This document shows positions 1 to 13,088 of a stretch of DNA of 64,000 bases, in pieces. The stretch is taken from NCBI GenBank assembly GCA_012932865.1, contig SAXG01000007.1, positions 124,001 through 188,000 of the forward strand, read 5' to 3'. Within the stretch, counting starts at the first letter, position 1. Every line of letters starts with the position of its first letter. The translations under genes and the position numbers were made by a program. Source of the stretch: Amylostereum areolatum (taxonomy: Eukaryota; Basidiomycota; Agaricomycetes; Russulales; Stereaceae). A model generated the notes under the pieces. It was given only the letters and a program-made list of their open reading frames with translations, was not told the DNA's origin and ran no database searches.

Positions 1-1203
1 GCTCGACATTCGCTGCCGCATTTGAAACCGGGACTGAGAACGGGGTTTGAGAAGCCTGAGCCACTTGTGATATAGTATACAAAATCTGCGATGAGAATCA
101 ATGTAAACCAACTGGTTCTCATAGATAAACAGGTATCACCCAAAGTATCGCATAGATAACACCAGATTCCACAAGTAATAGGAACACAGCCTCTACGGCG
201 GATTTTCGTGTACGGTTGTTCAGGTAGCGGTGGACATCGCGCCTGTACTTCCTGTTAAGCGGCTAGTCAGTTTCTACGATGACAAAGTGCAGAGATCAAC
301 CAACCAGGTTTTATAGCCAACCATTGCTGTGGCCCATACATTGGCAGCAAGTGACACTGAGAATGCCAAGGTAGTCAGGTCGGCAACTGCGGAAGGAGAG
401 CCCAGGGGTCGGAAGGATGCCGGCGTCGCAGGCACGGTGTCAGATACAACAAGCCCAATCAAAAAGACCACCCAGGAGCCTGTACATAAGGATCTTGTTA
501 AGCCGAATGATGCAAAGAGGATGTGAAAGGAGTAGAAGGAAGCGGGGACGCACATATCTGGACAAGAATAAGGACGACAGAGATTATGCGCATGCCCCTA
601 TGCATACCCCATACGACACAAGCTCTCCAGAGCACGATGGAGTCGCCTATGATGGACTGTAAATGAGAAGGCAGCTCTGTCCCTGTTTATCTCTTTATGC
701 ATAAAACGAAGGACTTACAACGACTGCAGCAAGAACGTTCTCCACGAGCTGGTTATGAAAGTTGGAATCATTCCCAGGAGCGGAACCATCACCACCAGCA
801 AGGTCTAACGGAATCATGACGCTGAGGTCATACCAAGCGAACTGTACGTCAATCGCCCAGATCGCAGCGGACAGAGCATACACCGTTAGTGTTAAGATAA
901 GCATAAGGAGGCGGGGCCGAGAGCGAAGTCCCTTCGAGCTTTGGATGTTGCTCAATTAGATGATTAGCCGTATAGCCATGTCAAGATCCTACCTGAGTAC
1001 ATAGGTTGACACGATGACGAGGAGAGTGAGGATCCCTGGAATTATAGTGACAAAGGTCGGTCAGGGCTTTGACTCTCGAAGGCAAAAGTTTACTCACCAA
1101 AGAGGAAGGTTTCGAAGAGCAAGGGAAATATGCGTTCAAGCTTTATGGCCACCAAGTCGGTGAGTGCCAAAGACACTTGTTCGGGGCGAAGACAATCGGG
1201 CAT
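1..1203 (-). CDS. Multi-pass membrane protein, Agaricomycete-specific family (3' end outside window)
   Basis: The gene reads leftward from ATG at 1203 (MPDCLRPEQ) and runs off the left edge. Exons joined by eye: 1098-1203, 993-1035, about 720-950, then short exons near 610-660, about 310-555, 180-280 and 1-85. They encode alternating hydrophobic helices, including LLVIVSTYVLR and LMLILTLTVYALSAAIWAI. A short exon reads IGDSIVLWRACVVW, and a later one reads KYRRDVHRYLNNRTRK after the last long helix. That IGD..VLWRA..VW plus KYRRD..RYL combination is a hallmark of a large uncharacterised multi-TM family in mushrooms. The function is unknown; a plasma-membrane or endomembrane location is inferred from the helices. 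All junctions keep frame with GT..AG introns of about 40-65 nt, so the part in view looks intact. Confidence 0.6.
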
Positions 1204-1721
1204 CGTGGACAACGAGCCCGCGTGCAAGCACTGGAGCCTTCTACTATATATATAGTGGAGAGTAAGACTGTCCTGCCTCGTAGGCATCGAGACGCGAACG
1301 AACAGCCTGTGATGTTACACATAGATGGATTGAGATGAATGTGTCACTTCGCACGTAACTTACTTACCGATTGCTGACATTGAAGGCAACGAAGGAGACG
1401 CATTTTTTGGGCGCAAACCGAAGAATGTCCGACATCCCACGATTCCCATCCTGAAAGGCGTCGCGCGACCCATAGACAGCTCGAATCCCAGCGATTTCTG
1501 ACTTCTGGGAGTGGGAGTATGATGGAAAAGATGTTGGCAGTCGGAACTGCTGCCAATGGAAGGTGGGCTCTCTTTCCCTAGATTGACCCAGGCGGTGAGC
1601 GGTGACCAAAAAAATCGCGACTGCTATGCCGTCCATCATACGTTCCGTGTCCTCCTTGGCCCCTTCCTCGGGGTTCTCGCCTTGCATTCTGCACGGCAGC
1701 CCATCCCAACACGCCGTCCCG
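1204..1721. other. Intergenic stretch, no convincing gene
   Basis: The longest open frame here (minus, 1364-1729) shows no recognisable domain. It lies between the membrane-protein start and the 3' remnant of the Pga1-like pseudogene, so it is probably spacer. Confidence 0.4.
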
Positions 1722-2180
1722 TCATTCACGCGGCTCGGCAGTGATCAGAACCGTGGAAAAAGGAGAGATTCGGACAGAGGCGAGGAGGACGGTCAAGGAG
1801 CAGGATGAATGGGATGGGGGTGTTTTCGAGGTCGCGCTAGGATGGGAGACGATGCGCCCCGATGTGCAGTGACAGTGCACTACGCGTGGTTGATACGCTG
1901 GTATAGATTGGTGAGAAAGTTCGGCGGGAGTGCATGGAGTTACTGTAAACGGAGTCCGCGTGAGAGTGGGAAAATTAATCAGGGAAGAGGGAGGAGAAAC
2001 TTGGGAGGAACGCACATCGGATGCGGACCAGCAGAGGCCAGGAGATTCGCGGCATGAAGCCATAGTAGCGCGCCCAGCGGACGTCGTTAAGATTCATGAT
2101 GATCCCAATTGCAAGTTCGTAGGGATACGTACGTGTACTATGTACCGTGAAGATCCGGCATATGACATGCGATCGAGAGA
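1722..2180 (-). pseudogene. Decayed tandem copy of the Pga1-like gene
   Basis: This minus-strand sequence aligns by eye with exons 2 and 3 of the intact gene at 2619-3461. WARYYGFMPRISWP corresponds to WARYDRFTLRISWP. The last exon keeps blocks such as the TPAEL/TPTEL segment and the stretch around 1800-1880. The copy has many substitutions, the reading frame breaks after RISWP, the C-terminal membrane helix is scrambled, and no signal-peptide exon was found upstream. It is best read as a dead tandem duplicate. The following 430 bases (2190-2618) contain no recognisable gene. Confidence 0.5.
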
Positions 2181-2618
2181 ACAATGTTCGACGCGTTATT
2201 GCGTGGGGTCAGGTCTCTCAGTACCGTGGACACTTACTTGTTCGGCGCTCAGGCAGTCGGGCACAACTTGAATAGGTCTGTGTGCAAACAATCGTGCTTC
2301 CCTGATATTTTCGTATGAGCCGTGGGATTGGCGTGCCCTAACATACAAAATATCTGGGTGATCGGTAGGAATGGGGGATACATATGCCTAAGCATCCTTG
2401 GGGTAGGGGTCGCTTGTCGTGAAACCGACGAATCGGTATGAAGAGCCGCGTACACGCTCTACATAATCATATTAATACTTCTGTAACGATGGGGGCGGAC
2501 TAGGCCTGGGAAACGGCGAACGAACCAGTGTCCGAACATCAAGGACTCACCTAGGCGAGAAACCGCGAAGGTGAAACCACTCCATCTACCACACGCCATC
2601 CGTCCAAAGTTGACACCT

Positions 2619-3461
2619 TTACTCTACGCCCTTCTTGACCTCCATTCCTCGCAGCTCCCGCCTCGCTTCCTGCGCGACCTTCCCGAGTCGATCCGCAATC
2701 CCTCGTCCAACCATCCACGCGAAAGGAATCAGCAGGGCGAAAAACGCGAGCACGGGCGCGACGGAGGCGGGAAGAACGCCGAAATAAAGAGGTTCTAGGA
2801 GCAAGATGAACGGAACGGGTGGGTTCGCGAGGTCCCGCTGGGATGGAGGACGCACGCCGGTGTGCACGACGCGGATGCGCGCGTATTGTCGACGCGTGGT
2901 TGGACTTGATGGGGCGAGGGATGACGTGGAGGTGTGTGAAAAGTGGGCAGCAAGTTCGGTGGGAGTGTACAACGTCATAGAGAAGTCTGCGGGGGACTAC
3001 GCGTGAGAGTTAGCGATATGATTCTGAGCGCGAAGAGGGGGAACGCACAGATGCGGGCCAGGATATTCGAAGCGTGAAGCGATCGTAGCGCGCCCAGCCG
3101 CCGTCGTCGAGATCGAGGGTGGTCCAGAGTTCATACGGACAAGGGTCTGTGCCGTGAGGCTCGCATATGTGATCAAGAGGCGTGTCGAGGGGAGCGGGGT
3201 CGAGAAGGAACTGGTGTTCGTTGGATGACGGACGGTACACCGGCCTACATATAGCGCACCCCGATCAGCGTCATGAGAGAAGATCTTACAGAGAGATTGG
3301 ACGTGCCATGATGTGAGGTTCGGGTGTAGATGGGGTATGTCGATGTGGGGCGAGCTCGTTGCGGAGAAGTTGATGATTTCGGTGTTGGCGGCGACGAGCG
3401 GAGCAGTGAAGAGCGCGACGAGAAGCGTGGAGGGCAGGCAGGAAAGCGACGGGATATGCAT
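2619..3461 (-). CDS. Pga1-like GPI-mannosyltransferase II co-activator (ER membrane protein)
   Basis: The start is ATG at 3461 (MHIPSLSCLPSTLLVALF), giving a clear N-terminal signal peptide followed by ANTEIINF. Two introns fit: one ends just before 3242, and one of about 60 nt lies near 3005. Across the second junction the protein reads RISWPASSPADFSM, close to the (C/S)WPA..PTDF motif of the fungal Pga1 family. The last exon has a hydrophobic segment (FILLLEPLYFG...AFFALLIPFAWMV) and a basic cytosolic tail ending at 2619. Pga1 works with Gpi18 to add the second mannose to GPI anchors in the ER. The ANTE-start, SWPA-SPADF and C-terminal TM architecture is visible; the family name is inferred from those motifs only. 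The gene lies beside its own decayed copy. Confidence 0.5.
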
Positions 3462-4140
3462 AAGAGCCTCGGTCGTCGTATGTTTCAGATGGCAGGGCGT
3501 GGTTCGGTCGTCGCTGTTCACGCGTTCATGGTGGACAGTCAAAGAGCACGACGGCCGACTTGGAGCGCGTCGCGCCGGCGTCTTCTCTCTCTTGTCCACC
3601 ATGTCGAACCTGCTCGTCATCCCACATCCGAATTCCTTCGTCTCTATTTCAGGGAAAGATATATGCAATCGAGTCACGGAACGCCCCGCACGTCCAACCA
3701 ACCAGCCCCTAACTCATCGATCGTTTCGAGACCAACTCGTGAGTCAAGGTCTCCACTGACAACCTAGCACGTCGTTTGTATCACTGATAGCCAAAACCCC
3801 TGGACAACAAATGAACCTCCATTCTGCGCCCAAAGCAAATGACTGTTCTAGCTCTGCCTCCTAGGACTTGTACGGCGGCGATATGGCGGTGTTCATTTTC
3901 TCAAGCTGGCTCGGTTTTATTGGCCTGGCGGTACAACACGCGGCAGCGGCGACGTCTTGTTATCGATCTTTTCTCCAGATGGACCTAAGTACCCTAGGAC
4001 TACTGAGCTTTGCTGTGACGGTCGCTGTATAATAACAAGAACGATCCTGCACGCATGGATGTATCGCTCACACCACATCGATCCTCCCCCCGCACGTAGT
4101 GTTTCCTCTCAACACCCCGCACCCCGCACAACCCCCGAGG
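3462..4140. other. Divergent intergenic region
   Basis: This stretch separates the Pga1-like gene (leftward) from the kinase gene (rightward), so it probably carries both promoters. I see no coding domain and no clear TATA element that I would defend. Confidence 0.35.
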
Positions 4141-5146
4141 ATGTCCACGCAAATCCAAGGATCGTCCCTACAAGAAGCCCCAGGGAAGAATCAAAGCGGG
4201 CCACATCCCCCGACCCCGCCACCGACCAAACCCCTCCTCTTCCGCCACCTGCACGAGCACTTCGACGACGAGGACACGGGCGACTTCCTCTCCACCGTCC
4301 TCACCTGGACCGACGGCGCCGCCTACTTCTGGGCCTCCCTCCCGGAGCGCGCGGCGGACATCGACCCGGACGGCCCACGCGTCCGCGCGCTCAGCCAGAC
4401 CGCGCGTCCCGTCCCTCTGGACTTTTACCAGCAGCCCAGCCCGTACGCGTGGTACCGCCGCGCGCGCTCCCCGCTCCCGGACGACTGCTTCGTGAAGCAC
4501 ACCGAGCCGTTCCTGTATCACCCCTCCTTCGCGGACCTGTGCACGAATGCGGTCTTGATGCAGCAGGAGGCGCGGAATTATGAGCGGATCGCGGCGTGTG
4601 GGGGGTGTCGGCATCTGTGCGGGTACGAGGGGTATGTGGCGGATGAGTATGGGTGGATGGTCGGGCTGTGTTTGAGGAGGTACGGGAAGGACTTGTGGCA
4701 TGCCGTCGTGGAGGGGGACCCGGTGGACGTCGAGAAGGTGCTGAGGGGGCTGAAAGCCGGGCTCGAGCATTTGCACTACATCGGGCTTGTCCACGTTCGT
4801 ATCCCTTTCTTCGCAGCCCGACTGCCCGGCTGATGGGTCCTACCGACAGAACGACATCAAGCCGACGAACATCATGCTCGACGACGACGGCGAGGCGGTC
4901 CTCATCGATTTCGACGCGTGTCTCCCGGAGGGATCGGGGATGGGCATCAAGGGAGGGACCCCGGACTGGTGCCGGCAGGACGTGGACCTGTCGACGGTGG
5001 ACAACGATTGGTATGCGTACGACAAGGTCGCGGAGTGGCTTCGCGACGCGTGCAAGGACCCGTCGTTGGCGGCACCCGATGAGGAGGGAGGTCGCCGTTC
5101 ATCTTGTTCAAAGCGTGCTCTGAGCGAAGGAGCTAGCACACAGTAG
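4141..5146 (+). CDS. Orphan protein-kinase-fold protein, copy 1
   Basis: The start is ATG at 4141 (MSTQIQGSS). One 55-nt intron (4795-4849) is removed, giving about 316 aa. A proline-rich N-terminus is followed by a small kinase-like fold: CFVKHTE (possible ATP-site lysine), EARNYERI (possible alpha-C glutamate), GLEHLHYIGLVH joined across the intron to NDIKPTN (catalytic loop, HND in place of HRD, with Lys and Asn present), and LIDFDACLP (DFG replaced by DFD). The C-lobe is short. It may be an active atypical kinase or phosphotransferase; the substrate is unknown. A relative with the same architecture and the same intron position lies at 22818-23613. The start is the first ATG upstream of the conserved region in a continuous frame. 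Confidence 0.65.
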
Positions 5147-5254
5147 TGATCACCGCCCGTCGTACAGATTACAAGCATGAAAAACCAATATACAACACAC
5201 TACGTACTTACAACCAAAGTCATACGTCTGTTCTCTCAGCTGGAGAGCTGGAGC

Positions 5255-6977
5255 TTAGGCCCACGCCTTCACGTCCTCCGGCGAAGGCCCCGCGGGCTCG
5301 TCCGACGCGGCGAGGTTGCACTGGTGGAACATGCGCACCTGGTCCTCGGCGAACGCGCCGACGACCGAGTGCAGCACGCCGCGGTTGTGGAACAGGACGA
5401 GGTCCTTCTCCTTCCAGTCGTGAGGATAGACCAACTGTGATCGACCAAGGCGTCAGCACACGAGGCGAAGGGATGCGAGAGGGGAGACGCACGCTGGGGG
5501 CGATGGCGGGCCGCTGCATCTTGTAGAGGAGCTCGCGGACCTGCTTGAGGTCCTTGAGGTGCGCGCCGTCGGGGTAGAGCGCGCCCTCGCGCTTCGCACC
5601 CTCCGGGAGAGGGTCGACAAGGAGCTCCTGCACGCCGCAGGGATGCACCTGGAAGTGCAGCGCCTGCGTAACGGGGTTCTTCCACAGCTAAAAAAGCAGC
5701 CCGTTTCGTCAGCGCACGCAGGCGCGCACGACGGAGACTGGAGCACACGCACCACGGGGTAGACCTTGACCTGGTCCTCGGACCACTCCGGAAGCTCCTC
5801 AGGAGGCAGCTCGAGCCCCTCGCTCTCGATCCCGAGCCCGGTGCTCATCGCGTGCGCGGGCGCCATCCACACGTACGGGTGCGGCGCGTAGCGGACCTTG
5901 GTGCGCACGGCGAGGCTCTTGAGCTCGGCCGGGAGGATGTCGAACATCGTCTTGCCGGACACGAACGCGGTCGTGCCGAGGGGCACCTTGAGCTCGTCCC
6001 CGGAGCCGTCGTCGTACTTGCACACCTGGGGCGGGCCCTGGGGCACGCGGATGCCGTACAGCGTCGTCACGCGCGGGGGGGAGAGGCCGTAGAGCGCGGC
6101 GTCGATGTGCCAGCGGTAGAAGCGCGTGGTGTTGGGCGCGGTGGTGTGCGTGAGGTGGAAGGTGGTGTGGTTCGGATGCTTGAGCTGCACGGGCGGGAGC
6201 CCCTCGTGCGCGGGGGCTGGGCCGTTGCCGATCAGCTGCACTTGGGGCACGCGCGGGATCGTCTTGAGGTCCGGGTGGAGGATGGACTTGGCTTGCTTGC
6301 CGGTCTTGTTGTTGCCGTGGCCGTAGGACTCCGAGGCGGGGTCGAAGGACTGGGAACGGTGGGGGTGAGTTCACACATCGCGTGTAAGTGGAAATCGAGG
6401 AAAGGGGGGCGGGTGGTTAGGCACTCGGGGCGGCGAGGCAGACGGGGAGCTCGACCGATAACGCCGGGTAAAGGGCGAGACCGTCTTGGGTGTGCGTAGA
6501 CCGCGTGGACCGACGACGGAGGTCGAGGCACGCGTAGGCAGCAGCCTCGAGCTGATACGCCCAACATCGCCAGAGAGTTCGCACTCCAGCTGGCTGCAAG
6601 AACAGGAGATAAACGACAGACCTTGGTCAAGGCGTACTGCTGTTCGGGGGTAACATCGCAGTCACGGAAGAGGAGCGCACCGTGCTAAACACGAAAGAAC
6701 GCTTTGGTCAACGATCCACTCGCCCTTCACAGCATCGCCATCGACGTACTTTGTACAGAAGGTCCTGGATCTCCTTCGTCTGCTCCGCGGTGAGGTTTCC
6801 TGGATTAACGCCCTTGACCTCCCTACCGAAATCGGCGAACTTGGAGGCGTCGGCAGAGGGCGGGAGGGGAAGCGGGGTGAGTTCGATGGCCATGTTGTTC
6901 TGCGCGACGGTGGCGAGGGTGCGAAAGGCGGTGAAGACGCGAGGGGGGTGTCGAGCAGCCGCGGCGAGGCGAAACAT
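5255..6977 (-). CDS. xanA: Alpha-ketoglutarate-dependent xanthine dioxygenase (XanA-like)
   Basis: This is a five-exon minus-strand gene. Exon 1 starts at ATG 6977 (MFRLAAAARH) or, without the extension, at ATG 6893 (MAIELTPLPL). Then come HGALLFRDCDVTPEQQYALTK, a long exon with RWHIDAALYGLSPPRVTTLYG (iron-binding HxD), FVSGKTMFDILP and YAPHPYVWMAPAHA, an exon with LHFQVHPCGVQELLVDPLPEG, and a last exon with LVLFHNRGVLHSV (distal His and Arg region) ending in TAA at 5255. The motifs fit the TauD superfamily and resemble the XanA/Xan1 branch, which hydroxylates xanthine to uric acid using Fe(II) and 2-oxoglutarate in purine catabolism. The N-terminal extension looks weakly mitochondrial, but family members are cytosolic, so the second ATG may be the real start. 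No lesion is visible. Confidence 0.7.
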
Positions 6978-7195
6978 CGTGCTTATATACGGGGCGGGCC
7001 AGATTCGATCGAAGCAGCGTGCTTGGTATGCGATAGAAGGTCCAGGCACCCGTTTACCCCCGTGGGAATAACATACCTATCTAGTTTTACGGGCGATTTC
7101 TCCACGGTCCGCTCGTTTGCTCGTCGTTCTTCCCCCTCCCCTGTCCGTCCCTCCCCCTTTCCCCTTCTCCTTGCGCAAACAGCGCTACTTACACC

Positions 7196-9594
7196 ATGGC
7201 TCCGACACCGAAACCCGGCTCGTCCTCCAAAACCCGCTCGAGCTCTTCCCAAGTCTCCCTCAAACGAGTCAAAGGAGAGAACTTTTACCGCGATGCGAAG
7301 ACCGTCAAACGGCTCAAGATGCTCACGGGCGGAAAGGCCATCCGCGATAAAGACGGAAAGATCATCGAGGCCGCCATCTTCCAGAAGGGCGAGGACGAGA
7401 CGAAACCGGGGAGGGTGCAGCCCGACAGACGATGGTTTGGTGCGTGGGCCCATCTTGATGCGTATTTTCCTGGTGGCTGAAGGATTGATTCGGGCAGGAA
7501 ACACGCGGGTGATCTCGCAGACCGCTTTGGATCATTTCAGGACGAGCTTGCAGACGAAGCAACACGATCCATACTCGGTCTTGCTCAGAAGGAACAAGCT
7601 GCCCATGCAGCTCCTGGACGACGCGGCCAACCCTAACACGCGAAAGGTAAAAAAAAAAAGCCTCTTGGAATCGCCGTAACTCCCCATCCCGACTTACCCA
7701 ATATCACAGCGCTCGCACATCGTCGAAACCGAGTCGTTCGGCGACACCTTCGGGCCCAAAGCCCAACGCAAACGGGCCCGCATCGACGTCGGTACCTTCG
7801 AGGAGCTCAGCAAAGTCGGCGCTACGGCTGCAGAGAAAGCAGCCGTGGCGGCCGTCGCAGTGGAGATGGCCATCGACGCCGGGGATCCCACCGCCTTGGC
7901 GGCCGCACAAACGCACGCGGACTACAACGAGCCTATCTACGCCAAGGGCACTTCCCGGCGCATCTACGGGGAGCTGTACAAGGTCATCGACTCGTCGGAC
8001 GTTGTTCTGCATGTCCTCGACGCGCGGGACCCGCTCGGCACGATGTGCGATAGCGTGCTGGAGTACATCAAGAAGGAGAAGGCGCACAAGCAGGTCGTGC
8101 TCATCATCAACAAATGCGATCTCGTACCGAACTGGGTCACCGTGCGTCTTCACCCTCGCCTTCGTCGCTGACCTTCGCCAATCTTTTTTTTTCAATCGCG
8201 GTGTTGACAGGCGCGGTACATCCAACACCTCACCCCGCGATTCCCCACCATCGCTTTCCACGCCTCCCCGAACCACTCCTTCGGCAAGGGCTCGCTCATC
8301 CAGCTCCTTCGCCAGTTCTCCCAGCTGCACTCCGACAAGAAGCAGATCTCCGTCGGGTTCATCGGCTACCCGAACGTGGGCAAAAGCAGCGTGATCAACA
8401 CGCTCAAAAGCGGGAAGGTGTGCCGCGTCGCGCCCATCCCCGGCGAGACCAAGGTGCGTTTCTCCTATTTCGTTTTCGGTGGTACGATGTTCAATTTTTT
8501 GTCTTGTTTGCGTCGGACAGGTCTGGCAATACATCACGCTCACCCGGCGCATATACCTCATCGACTGCCCCGGCATCGTGCCCACCTCCGCGCACGACTC
8601 CCAAACCGCGACCGTGCTCAAGGGCGTGGTGCGCGTCGAGGCGCTGCCTACGCCCTCGGACCACATCCCCGAGCTGATGGAGCGCGTGAAGCCGCTGTAC
8701 CTCGCGCGCACGTACGGCATGCCCCTCCCGGACGAGGACGACCCGACGCGTGGGTGGACCGCGGAGGCGTTCCTCGACGTGCTCGCGCGGATGAAGGGCC
8801 GTCTGCTCAAGGGCGGCGAGCCCGACCTCGAGGGCGTGTCGAAGGTGGTCCTGAGCGACTGGGTGCGCGGCAGGATCCCGTTCTTCGTGCCCCCGCCGGA
8901 GCGCTCGGAGGAGCTCAATGTGCGGGAGGCGAAGGCGAAGGCGCGGAAGGGGAAGGGGAAGAAGGAAGAGTGGACCCCTGGGGTGACGCAGAAGCTGGGG
9001 TCGATCGTGCAGAAGAATACGTTTGTCGGGGAGGACGTGAGGCCTTTGGAGGAGAAGGAGGGTGGGGAGGAGGAAGAGGGTGGGGAAGAGGAAGGCGGGG
9101 AAGGCAGCGATGGCGAGGATGTGGTGGAGGAGCGGGCTCAAGAGGAGGAGCCTTTGACGTGGAACGACGTGTTCGCGGAAGGAGGTGATCATCCGACAGC
9201 TGCACGAGACCAGGCGGATGGGGAGGAGAGCGAGGAGGAGGAGGAGGAGGAGGAATGGCAGGGCCTCGGTGCAAAAGCTGAGACGGCTGAAGGTGCGTTT
9301 TCCTCCCTCCATGCACTACTGCGCACTCACGCTGACTGCACACATCGTAGCTTCGGGCGACGAGTCAGACGCACCGGCACAAAAGGAGCGTCGTATGACG
9401 ACGAACAAAGTACGTTCCCTCGTACGATGGTGCACTCGTTTACTGATCGTGCGCGCGCGCGCGCTCTGCAGAAAAAGGCGGAGAACTTCTACTCCAGCGC
9501 CAACGTGAAGAACAAGAACCGGACGAAGGCGGCGCTGATGAAGTCGCTGCAGGGAAAGAAGGGGAAGGAAGGGGGCGGGCGGAGGAAGCGGTGA
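7196..9594 (+). CDS. NOG2: Nucleolar GTP-binding protein 2 (60S ribosome assembly GTPase)
   Basis: The start is ATG at 7196 (MAPTPKPGS). At least six introns fit, for example [18 protein letters not shown] across the first. The N-terminal NGP1 region ([23 protein letters not shown]) is typical. The GTPase is circularly permuted: [12 protein letters not shown], then G4 NKCD, then G1 GYPNVGKSS, then G3 DCPGI. The C-terminus is acidic (EEEE runs near 9050-9260) and then basic, ending GGRRKR. Nog2/Nug2 binds pre-60S particles in the nucleolus and nucleus and gates the Nmd3 export step. Length, domain order and motifs match the family, and no damage is visible. Confidence 0.9.
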
Positions 9595-10423
9595 TTCAGA
9601 TTGTGACGATCTGTGGCGAGCACGCTGCTGTCCGAGCTCGGTGGTCTGTTTGGGGTTTGTATCGATGGCTGCCGTGCGCCATCCAGCAGGACGTTACCCG
9701 CCATCCGCGAGGGCCTGCATACAATTCATCCGCGTTCTTCAATTCAGTAGCGACGCGCGAGGCTGGAGTCGGCGCAGGCTGGCCCTCCGAGTCTAAGACC
9801 CGACCAGTCCCTCAAACTTATATTTACTCGAGACGCCTTGGACGCGCCGCAGACTCACTGACATACTTCCACCGAAGATGGTCCTATAGGCTGGCATCTC
9901 CCCCCTGGCGTCCTCGTCGGACCGGGAAGGTGTTCTGGATGGCGTCCGTCACTTTCTGTGGAGCTCAAGCGGCGGCCTTTTGGCCTCGAGGTTGGGCCAG
10001 GCGGCTGCGCTACCCCTCGGCGGTGCCAGACCCCAGACCCCACCGCCTCTGCGCGTCCAATGGGAGTTCAACAACGCTCAACGAGTTGCTCGTCGCGATC
10101 CGTCAACCTTCAAGCTTCAAGCTTCAATGCTCTCCAGCGACAATCAAACAAGTCGTCGGTGGGCCTGACGTGTTTTTGAGTTGTGCGTGAGAGCGCGAAC
10201 GGGAGCTGGAACTCTCAGATGAAAGGAAGATTGAGATAAGGTTACGCTTATATTAGGATCGCACGCGCAGAGAGCGTGTCGCCAACTGCTGCTGCTCGAC
10301 GAGGTGCGATGGTTTTACTCGCAGTGCGACTGCCAAGGTCGTTTTTCAGGGTCGGATGGAACGTCGGCGCGGTCGAGGACGCGTTGGGGACGCGGACGCG
10401 GAGATAATCAGCGTGAGAACGCG
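9595..10423. other. Intergenic region and enolase upstream region
   Basis: I found no convincing gene between the NOG2 stop and the enolase promoter. Open frames in this stretch have no recognisable domain. Confidence 0.5.
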
Positions 10424-10436
10424 TATATTATAAAAA
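10424..10436 (+). promoter_or_regulatory. TATA box of the enolase gene
   Basis: The sequence tatattataaaaa lies about 52-64 nt upstream of the enolase ATG at 10488. A strong TATA element suits a highly expressed glycolytic gene. The transcription start itself is not visible. Confidence 0.6.
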
Positions 10437-10487
10437 CCCTCCGTCCGGAGCGCGGACTTCGCTCCAGTCCTTTGCACTTCCACCACC

Positions 10488-12268
<1,781 letters not shown>

Positions 12269-12529
12269 ACTCGAAAGGGTTACGCTCTTGGGGTGTGGAC
12301 GGATGTATACTCGATCGTAGGAGGGGGGGAGACGGTAAAAAGAAGAAGCTGTTACGACTAATCAATCTCAATCTCAATGTAGAATTCACAGTGCTCGCTC
12401 TCGCTATGGCTGGCTCGTTGTACTACCTTCGCGCAATGTTAGAATCTTATTGCGATATCTACGTGAGGGAGGCGGGGGTGGGGGTGTCGCAGGAAAAACG
12501 GATATCAAGAATCACAAGGCAAGGACCCG

Positions 12530-12757
12530 TCTATGGGCTTGCCTTTCTCCAGCGCCACTACACACTGCTCATGTGAATTGCTAGTGCACAGATAAATAAG
12601 GGAACAGTGTCCCGCAAACTGACATATGAATGCAATAGCGACGAGGTACAAAGGTGAGGGTGAGGGCAAGGGAGACGCTAAGGTTGGGGGGAGCCTGCGC
12701 CGCAGGCTTCCGGCGCCAAACACATCCTAATGAAAAGGAAATCCAGCCACAGCGATA
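12530..12757 (-). repeat. Split direct repeat B2 (3' terminus of DIRS-like element)
   Basis: This is the same 228-bp sequence as 13998-14225, with about two mismatches seen by eye (in the gaattgct and acagtgtccc segments). It begins tctatgggc and ends cagcgata on the plus strand. Confidence 0.85.
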
Positions 12758-13088
12758 GGGTGGGCTGGGAAGATAAGGGAGAGGTGGGAGGGAAACGGAG
12801 ACCCTATGACTCTGTGCAACAACGAGCGGATGAATGTTTGGGCCCATGAGAAAACAGCGAGAGAATGTAAGGCGATGAAGTTGGTATGGAAGACGAGGGT
12901 ACTAAGGAGTGTGAGTCCATTGCCAAACGAGGGAAGGAGATGCGGAAGGAGGGACACGAATACCATATGCAGAGGGTGGTGACAAACGAGGGTACGCAAA
13001 AGGGGGGTAGTATGTGCATGTCAAGCAGGATGCCCCAGAAACGCACCCCACTCTGCACTCAACAGACGAACTCCTCTACTCTGCCCTC

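Noticed and set aside
4168..4794. Long minus-strand frame opposite kinase copy 1
   Set aside because: It is a shadow of the GC-rich coding strand with no recognisable domain.
8491..9312. Minus-strand frame rich in Leu/Arg/His opposite NOG2
   Set aside because: It is the antisense of the acidic repeat and GTPase exons, and its composition follows from the sense codons.
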